Position numbers and translations under genes: made by a program
The notes under the pieces: generated by a model
What the model was told of the DNA's origin: nothing
Seen by the model: only the letters and a program-made list of their open reading frames with translations
Databases searched by the model: none
In this document: in pieces, positions 59,343-64,000 of the stretch
Numbering within the stretch: position 1 is the stretch's first letter
Layout of the letters: every line of letters begins with the position of its first letter
Assembly: GCF_026651855.1 (NCBI RefSeq)
Contig: NZ_CP093280.1
Span: 6,346,501-6,410,500, forward strand
Source of the DNA: Pseudomonas silvicola
GTDB taxonomy: Bacteria; Pseudomonadota; Gammaproteobacteria; Pseudomonadales; Pseudomonadaceae
DNA: 64,000 nt
Direction of reading: 5' to 3'

Positions 59343-60794
59343 CTAAACGAGCAAATCTTTGGAGCATGGGCCGTTTGCGTCAGCAAACGGCCCATGCTCT
59401 GTCCACATCGCTTCTATCAACGCCACAGGCAAGCCATACAGGCGTAAAAAGGCCGCCAGCAGCCGGGCGATTTTCTTCATGTTCTGGCAGGCGGCAGCCA
59501 GCAGGCATTGCTTCATGACCTTGCCAAGGCCTCTGAATCGCGCATAGCGATGCCCATGCAGCTCTTTGACATCGGCAAAACTGCGCTCGACCGTCTCCTT
59601 GCGCCGGTCATAGATGCGTTTGCCTTCGAGCGTCAGCCGGTGTTGGTTAATGCGCTCCTTGGCTTCTTCCCAAACGTGCCTGACCACCACTTTCACTCGA
59701 TTTCGGCTCTTGGTGCATTGGTCTCGGAGTGGGCATTCCTTGCACTGGGCCGAGTCGGATTTGTACTCTCGATAGCCCACCCGATTCGTCGTGCTGTATG
59801 GCAAGAACTGGCCATTGGGGCAGGTATAGCCGTCACGCTCGGCGTCGTACACGAACTAACGTTTGTAGAAATATCCAGGTTGGGTCCGCGGGCGTTTGTA
59901 GCCGATCACACCATAGATATCGCGCTCTTCCAGCCCCTTGCAGATGGCTGGGGTGAAGTAGCCGGCGTCCAGCGCCACGGCCAGCGGCGTCAGCTTGAAA
60001 CGTTCGCACTGGCGATCCGGGCGCCCTAGATAAGGTCGGGCATCGTTCACGTTACCGGGGGTTACGAAGGTGTCGGTGATGATCGCGTGCTTGCCGTCGA
60101 CGGTGCGGTGATCCAGGTAGAAAAAGCCTTGGGGCTTGTGGTCGCGCGTCATGAAGCCGCTGTCCGGATCGGTCGTGCTGACTTTGGTTTCCTTGATATC
60201 CGGTTCAGTTTCGCGTGCTTTGAGCAGGCGTTTACCGTGTGCCTGGCGATCCTCATCGATCGCGGCGTCCAGGTCGGCCAGATAATCCATCGGGCGCTGC
60301 TCGACCTGATGCACTTCAAAGCGTTTCTTGCTGGCGTTGGCCTTCAAATGCGTGCTATCAGTGTGCAGCACCTCGCCGCCAATCAAGCCGTTTTTAAGCG
60401 CCTGCTCGACGATTCCATCAAAGATAACTTGCTCAATATCGGTGCGGGCAAAGCGTCGGCGAAGGTTCTGGCTCAGGGTCGAAGCGTCCGGCACCTTGTC
60501 GGTGAGGCTCAGATCCAGGAACCAGCGATAGGCGACATTGACCTAAATCTCGCGGATCAACTGGCGCTCGCTGCGCACGCCAAACAGGTAACCGATGAAA
60601 AGCATCTTGAACAGCATGACCGAGTCAACCGCAGGGCGGCCGTTGTCGGCGCTATACAGCTGCTGAGTAGCCGGGCGGATGAATTCGAAATCGACGTGGC
60701 GAGCGATCTTGCGCAACAGATGGTCGCTGGGGACCAACTCTTCGAGGGTCACCATTTCCAGCGCATGCTGCTTGGGGGAAGGCGGTTTGAGCAT
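59343..60794 (-). pseudogene. IS1182-family transposase with two in-frame amber codons
   Basis: The frame starts MLKPPSPKQHALEMVTLEEL at 60794 and can be read to 59343 in one phase, 484 codons, interrupted by TAG at 60541-60543 (REI*VNVAYRWF) and TAG at 59856-59858 (GYFYKR*FVYDAERDG). IS1182 landmarks are present: the N-terminal DUF772-type region, LHTDSTHLKANASK, VALDAGYFTPAICK and VERSFADVKELHGHRYARFRGL. Both stops would be glutamine codons (CAG) after one C-to-T change. The element is probably immobile. Confidence 0.85.
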
Positions 60795-60831
60795 CAGGCC
60801 TGATCCGTGGGAAGCGATGGCCTATTAAACA

Positions 60832-60861
60832 AAAGCCCCTAGCCTTTCGGCTAGGGGCTTT
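60832..60861. terminator. Terminal hairpin at the right end of the IS1182-like element
   Basis: AAAGCCCCTAGCC (60832-60844), loop TTTC, GGCTAGGGGCTTT (60849-60861): a 13-bp perfect stem. Together with the left-end hairpin it would block transcription entering or leaving the element. Confidence 0.75.
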
Positions 60862-60873
60862 GTCAGCAACCTG

Positions 60874-60894
60874 AGCCCGCATTGCGCGGGCTTT
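60874..60894. repeat. Terminator-like 21-bp repeat, right copy (with T-run)
   Basis: AGCCCGC, loop ATTGC, GCGGGCTTT, followed by TTT: this copy has the perfect stem and the T-run, so it is the functional tRNA-Pro terminator. It is separated from the tRNA by the 5.6-kb block. Confidence 0.8.
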
Positions 60895-60929
60895 TTTGTG
60901 TCGATGGGGAATGCACAGCTACCCGCGGG

Positions 60930-63035
60930 TCAGAAGTTGTAGCTCAGCGACGCGGTGACGTTGCGCGAGGCGCCATAGAAGCCGCTGCCGCCGCTGTACA
61001 GGCTCATCAGGTATTTGCGGTTGGTGACGTTGTCCAGGTTCAGCGAGGTGCTCCAGTGCTTGTCGATGTCGTAGCTCGCCATCACGTCCACCAAGCCATA
61101 GGCGTTCTGGCGCAGGCGGCTGTCGTCGTCCACCTGGATCGCGCTCTGCCACGACAGGCGTGTGCCCACTTTCATCTGCGGCAGGCTGGCCAGACGGTAG
61201 GTCAGGCTGGTACGCACGGTATGGGTCGGCACGTACTGGCGCGCCTTGTGACCATCGTCGTCCTCGATGTGCACGTAGGTGTAGCCACCCTGCACGTCCA
61301 GGCCCGGGGCCAGTTCGCCGCTGGCCTCCAGCTCGACGCCGCGGCTCTTGTAGTCCGCGCCCTCGTAGATGTCCTGGGTGCCGCCCGCCCGGGCCACACC
61401 GGTGTCGACGGCAACGTTGCGCTGGTCAGTCTTGAACAAGGCCGCCGAGACATTCATCTGCTTGTCCAGCAGGCTGCCCTTGACCCCCACCTCGTAGCTC
61501 TTGCCTTCCAGTGGGTCGATCACCTTGTTTTCGGCGGTCACCACGTACTGTGGGTTGAAGATCCTGGTGTAGCTGGCGTACAGCGAGTACTGGTCATTGA
61601 GGTCGTACACCAGGCCGGTGTAAGGCGTGACCTTGCCGTGCACGCGTACATCACGGTCGGCGCCGTAGTCGGTACCGTCGCTGTCGACGCTCATCATGCG
61701 TGCACCGGCGATCCAGTGCAGCTTGTCGGTAAGGTTGAAGCGCGCACCGGCGTAGACACTCTTCTGCCGGTCCGTGAAGCGGGACATCTTGGTGTCGTCA
61801 TCGGTGTACGGCAGGTCAGGCTTGGTGACGCCGCCGCTCAGGGTCTGGCCCAGGTCTGCGTCGACGATTTCATCGACGCTGGTGTAATAGCCGCGCTCCT
61901 TGTGCCGCGAACGGCCATAGTCCACGCCCAGGGTCAGCTCATGCTCCCGGCCGCCGAGGCTGAACGGCCCGCTGACTTGCGCTTCGCCCAGCAGTTGTTT
62001 TTCGTCGCCACTGCCGTGGCTGGGGTCTGCCATCCAGGGGGTGGTGTCATCGCCGGCCATCAGGTAGTACATGTTCTCCTGCTGGCGCTGGTCGACGGCA
62101 GTCACGTTCAGCTTGCCTTTCCAGCCGTTGCCAAAGTCATGGGCAAGTTCCGCGAAGGCGCGCTGGGTGTGCACATCCCAGTAGCTCCACTTCTGGCCGA
62201 TGTTGGCGCCACGGCTGTAATGGATGAGGTTGCCGTCCGCGTCGGTCAGGGGCAGACCGCCCCAACTGCTGCCGTTGGAGTTGCTCTTGTTGTCGGAGAA
62301 CCCCACGGTCAGGGTGTCGGCGTCGGACAGGTCGAACGCGAGCATGCCACTGAGCACGTTCTGTTCGTGGGAATAGCGGTCCAGGTACGAATTGCCGGTC
62401 TGGTTGGCATAGATGAAACGCCCACGCACATTGCCGCTATCGGTCAACGGCCCGGACACGTCCACGTCTACCCGACGGGTGCCCCAGGAACCAGCGGACA
62501 CTTTCACCTGAGCCTGAGGCGTGTAGGTGGGGCGCTTGCGAATGAAGTTGACCGTGGCCGAAGGGTTGCCGGTGCCGCTCATGAGCCCATTGGCACCGTG
62601 CAGAATGTCGACCTGCTCGTACTCGGCCATGTCCAGGTCACCGTTGAGCAGCCCGGCGCTGAACGGCGCGCCGATGCCATCGTACTCGAAGTTATTGATG
62701 TCGAACCCGCGCGACGTGAAGTTGGTGCGGTCGGTTTCGTACTGCTCAACGGTTACTGATGGAGCACTGCGCAGCGCATCCTTGACGCTGTTGAGGTTGA
62801 AATCATCCAGCTCCTGGCGCGACAGCGTGGTCACGCCCTGGGGTGTTTCCCTGGGCGTCAGGCCCAGCCGCGTGGTGGTGCTGTCAGCCGGTTGCTGATA
62901 GCCGGTGGGGGCGGCGTCACTTTCGCTGCTGGCTTGCACGGCGGTGTTGGGCAGGGTCAGGGTATCGGCGTGGGCAAGCGGCGAGATCGCCCAGGCAGCG
63001 GCCACCAGGGCAGAGAAGGACAGGAGGGATTTCAC
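60930..63035 (-). CDS. TonB-dependent siderophore receptor (FhuE/FpvB-like)
   Basis: The 701-residue outer-membrane receptor starts with GTG at 63035 and a signal peptide (MKSLLSFSALVAAAWAISPLAHA). The plug has TPRETPQGVTTLSRQELDDF, NLNSVKDALRSAPSVTVEQYE, TSRGFDINNFEYDGIGAPF and GTGNPSATVNFIRKRPT. The barrel ends in Phe (ASLSYNF). There is no STN extension. The FINNFEYDG-type plug is shared with FhuE/FpvB hydroxamate receptors; the ligand is not certain. A Fur-box-like palindrome lies 42 bp upstream. Confidence 0.9.
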   Translation of the reverse strand: MKSLLSFSALVAAAWAISPLAHADTLTLPNTAVQASSESDAAPTGYQQPADSTTTRLGLTPRETPQGVTTLSRQELDDFNLNSVKDALRSAPSVTVEQYETDRTNFTSRGFDINNFEYDGIGAPFSAGLLNGDLDMAEYEQVDILHGANGLMSGTGNPSATVNFIRKRPTYTPQAQVKVSAGSWGTRRVDVDVSGPLTDSGNVRGRFIYANQTGNSYLDRYSHEQNVLSGMLAFDLSDADTLTVGFSDNKSNSNGSSWGGLPLTDADGNLIHYSRGANIGQKWSYWDVHTQRAFAELAHDFGNGWKGKLNVTAVDQRQQENMYYLMAGDDTTPWMADPSHGSGDEKQLLGEAQVSGPFSLGGREHELTLGVDYGRSRHKERGYYTSVDEIVDADLGQTLSGGVTKPDLPYTDDDTKMSRFTDRQKSVYAGARFNLTDKLHWIAGARMMSVDSDGTDYGADRDVRVHGKVTPYTGLVYDLNDQYSLYASYTRIFNPQYVVTAENKVIDPLEGKSYEVGVKGSLLDKQMNVSAALFKTDQRNVAVDTGVARAGGTQDIYEGADYKSRGVELEASGELAPGLDVQGGYTYVHIEDDDGHKARQYVPTHTVRTSLTYRLASLPQMKVGTRLSWQSAIQVDDDSRLRQNAYGLVDVMASYDIDKHWSTSLNLDNVTNRKYLMSLYSGGSGFYGASRNVTASLSYNF

Positions 63036-63076
63036 AGTGACGATCCGAATGAAGGGAATACGTCAAAATGCTATTT

Positions 63077-63095
63077 GGAAATGATTATCATGTAA
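63077..63095 (-). promoter_or_regulatory. Probable Fur box of the siderophore receptor
   Basis: GGAAATGATTATCATGTAA contains the palindromic core ATGATTATCAT and matches about 12 of 19 positions of the Fur consensus. It lies upstream of the receptor start, implying iron repression. Confidence 0.7.
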
Positions 63096-63311
63096 AGTTA
63101 TTTGTAACCAGATATTTGGCCGCTAAGGGTGATGTCAGGTCGCAGGGATTTCAGAGGCACATCTGTTTCGGGCCAGGTTCGTCTGTGAGACCACCTGGGA
63201 CGCTTTTTCCGTTCACTGCAGCGCTATGGGCTGCCAACACCATTGACGCAGGTTTGACGCCCACCCTGGCACCGCATTAGTGTTCATATCCCGTGAGATG
63301 GAGTTCCCCCC

Positions 63312-64000
63312 GTGCAGTTGAATATCTACCAGGTCGACGCCTTCGCTGACCGCCCTTTCGGCGGCAACCCCGCCGCGGTCTGCCCCCTTGCCGAATGGCT
63401 GCCCGATGCGCAGTTGCAGGCTATCGCCGAAGAAAACAACCTCTCGGAAACCGCCTACTTCGTGCGCAAGGGCGATGCCTTCGAACTGCGCTGGTTCACC
63501 CCCACGGTCGAGGTCGACCTGTGCGGCCACGCTACGTTGGCCGCCGCCTGGGTGATCGCCAATGAGCTGCCGGACGCCCCCGAGGTGATGCGCTTCGCCA
63601 CCCGCAGCGGCGAGCTGCGGGTGAGCCGTACCGCCCACGGCCTGGCCATGGACTTCCCGGCCAAGCAGCCGGTACCCCGTGAGCCGGTGGCAGGGCTGCT
63701 GGAGGCTTTGGGAATCACCCAGGCCGAAGTATTCGCCACCGATGACTGGCTGGTGGTGGTGGAAGACGAAGCGTTGATCGCCCAGCTGAAGCCCGATTTC
63801 GCCCGCCTCAAAGGCCTGCCCCTGCGCGGTGTCGCCGTGACGGCAGCCAGCCAGCGGTTCGACTTCGTCACCCGCTGGTTCGGCCCCAACGTGGGCGTCA
63901 ACGAAGACCCCGTGACCGGCTCCGCACACACTTCGCTGGCGCCATTGTGGGCCGAACGGCTGGGCAAATCGCTGTTGAAAACCGAGCAAGGCGGCGCGCG
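63312..64000 (+). CDS. PhzF-family isomerase/epimerase (truncated at window end)
   Basis: The first 229 residues are in the window. The GTG start at 63312 has GGAG 8 nt upstream; the ATG at 63298 leads to an early stop. The family opening QLNIYQVDAFADRPFGGNPAAV, the catalytic Glu in AEENNLSETAYF, the motif VEVDLCGHATLAAAWV and the C-terminal-half motif VNEDPVTGSAHTSLAPLW are all visible. Most members outside phenazine clusters are enzymes of unknown substrate; there are no phenazine genes nearby. Confidence 0.88.
   Translation, partial: MQLNIYQVDAFADRPFGGNPAAVCPLAEWLPDAQLQAIAEENNLSETAYFVRKGDAFELRWFTPTVEVDLCGHATLAAAWVIANELPDAPEVMRFATRSGELRVSRTAHGLAMDFPAKQPVPREPVAGLLEALGITQAEVFATDDWLVVVEDEALIAQLKPDFARLKGLPLRGVAVTAASQRFDFVTRWFGPNVGVNEDPVTGSAHTSLAPLWAERLGKSLLKTEQGGA

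Larger units (their letters stand above)
59283..60873 (-). mobile_element. IS1182-like insertion sequence (about 1591 bp)
   Basis: The ends are imperfect inverted repeats: CAGGTTGATGACAAACCCCT at 59283 and, read inward from 60873, CAGGTTGCTGACAAAGCCCC. Each end also contains a strong hairpin (59292-59323, 13-bp stem; 60832-60861, 13-bp stem). The transposase lies on the minus strand. The left flank is a terminator (AAAGGGCC-GAAA-GGCCCTTT) and the right flank is the tRNA-Pro-type terminator, so the two sides do not form an ordinary target duplication with each other. Confidence 0.85.

Noticed and set aside
59343-60794. Amber recoding (UAG read as an amino acid) in the transposase
   Set aside because: No supporting suppressor tRNA or other gene with in-frame UAG in the window. 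Simple inactivation is the simpler reading.
60882-62759. 625-codon plus-strand frame over the siderophore receptor
   Set aside because: Antisense shadow of a clear TonB receptor; low-complexity Val/Ala/His product.

Overview
The window looks like the chromosome of a Pseudomonas of the P. putida type. The evidence is high GC, the gloB / methyltransferase / rnhA / dnaQ neighbourhood, a complete yejABEF-like operon, phnWX, mltD and a REP-type palindromic repeat family. Most of it is ordinary core and metabolic DNA. Four places depart from that: a tandemly duplicated aminotransferase gene with a repeat array behind it (11-13.8 kb), an IS-disrupted type I secretion operon (34.8-46.1 kb), a low-GC cargo block behind tRNA-Pro (55.3-60.9 kb), and a large toxin-like gene cut by the left edge.

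Layout. 1-2.3 kb: N-terminal part of a giant DUF6543-like protein (minus). 2.4-4.4 kb: lipoprotein esterase and a YebC regulator. 4.5-7.4 kb: 2-aminoethylphosphonate catabolism (LysR regulator divergent from phnW-phnX). 7.5-10.8 kb: FMN reductase, small ORF, LysR, GNAT and dnaQ. 10.9-13.8 kb: a PatB/MalY aminotransferase broken by an exact 782-bp tandem duplication, then eight 116-bp REP-containing repeats. 13.8-17.8 kb: rnhA, methyltransferase, gloB, mltD. 18-21 kb: FCD regulator facing a TonB siderophore receptor. 21.2-28.6 kb: two YejA-type binding proteins plus yejB-yejE-yejF. 28.6-34.7 kb: GAF-EAL protein, Tat-exported MsrB, and a LysR regulator divergent from an SDR / AroE-like / MFS operon.

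34.8-46.1 kb (minus): four genes read as one unit: T1SS ABC transporter, membrane-fusion protein, an unknown 268-aa membrane-anchored protein, and an 1840-residue RTX/subtilase/P-domain protein. The start of each downstream gene overlaps the preceding stop by 4 bp, except for one 18-bp gap. The last gene is cut by a 1381-bp IS256-family element with 27-bp perfect inverted repeats and an 8-bp target duplication. Removing the IS and one duplication restores the frame exactly. The subtilase domain keeps its serine but appears to have lost the segment that normally carries the catalytic histidine.

46.2-54.9 kb: esterase, methyltransferase, two GlxA-type AraC regulators around an HD-domain hydrolase, isochorismatase-like hydrolase, glycosyltransferase, and the molybdenum cofactor genes moeA-moaB / mobA. 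55.2-60.9 kb: tRNA-Pro(CGG), then a block bounded by two copies of the tRNA terminator hairpin. The block contains a 217-bp remnant of an IS1182-like end, about 3.8 kb of lower-GC cargo (a membrane protein and a YiiX/NlpC-like protein), and a full-length IS1182-like copy whose transposase has two in-frame amber codons. 60.9-64 kb: a Fur-box-preceded TonB receptor and the start of a PhzF-family gene.

All calls come from reading the sequence. No database search was run, so family names are recognition-based and substrates are mostly inferred.
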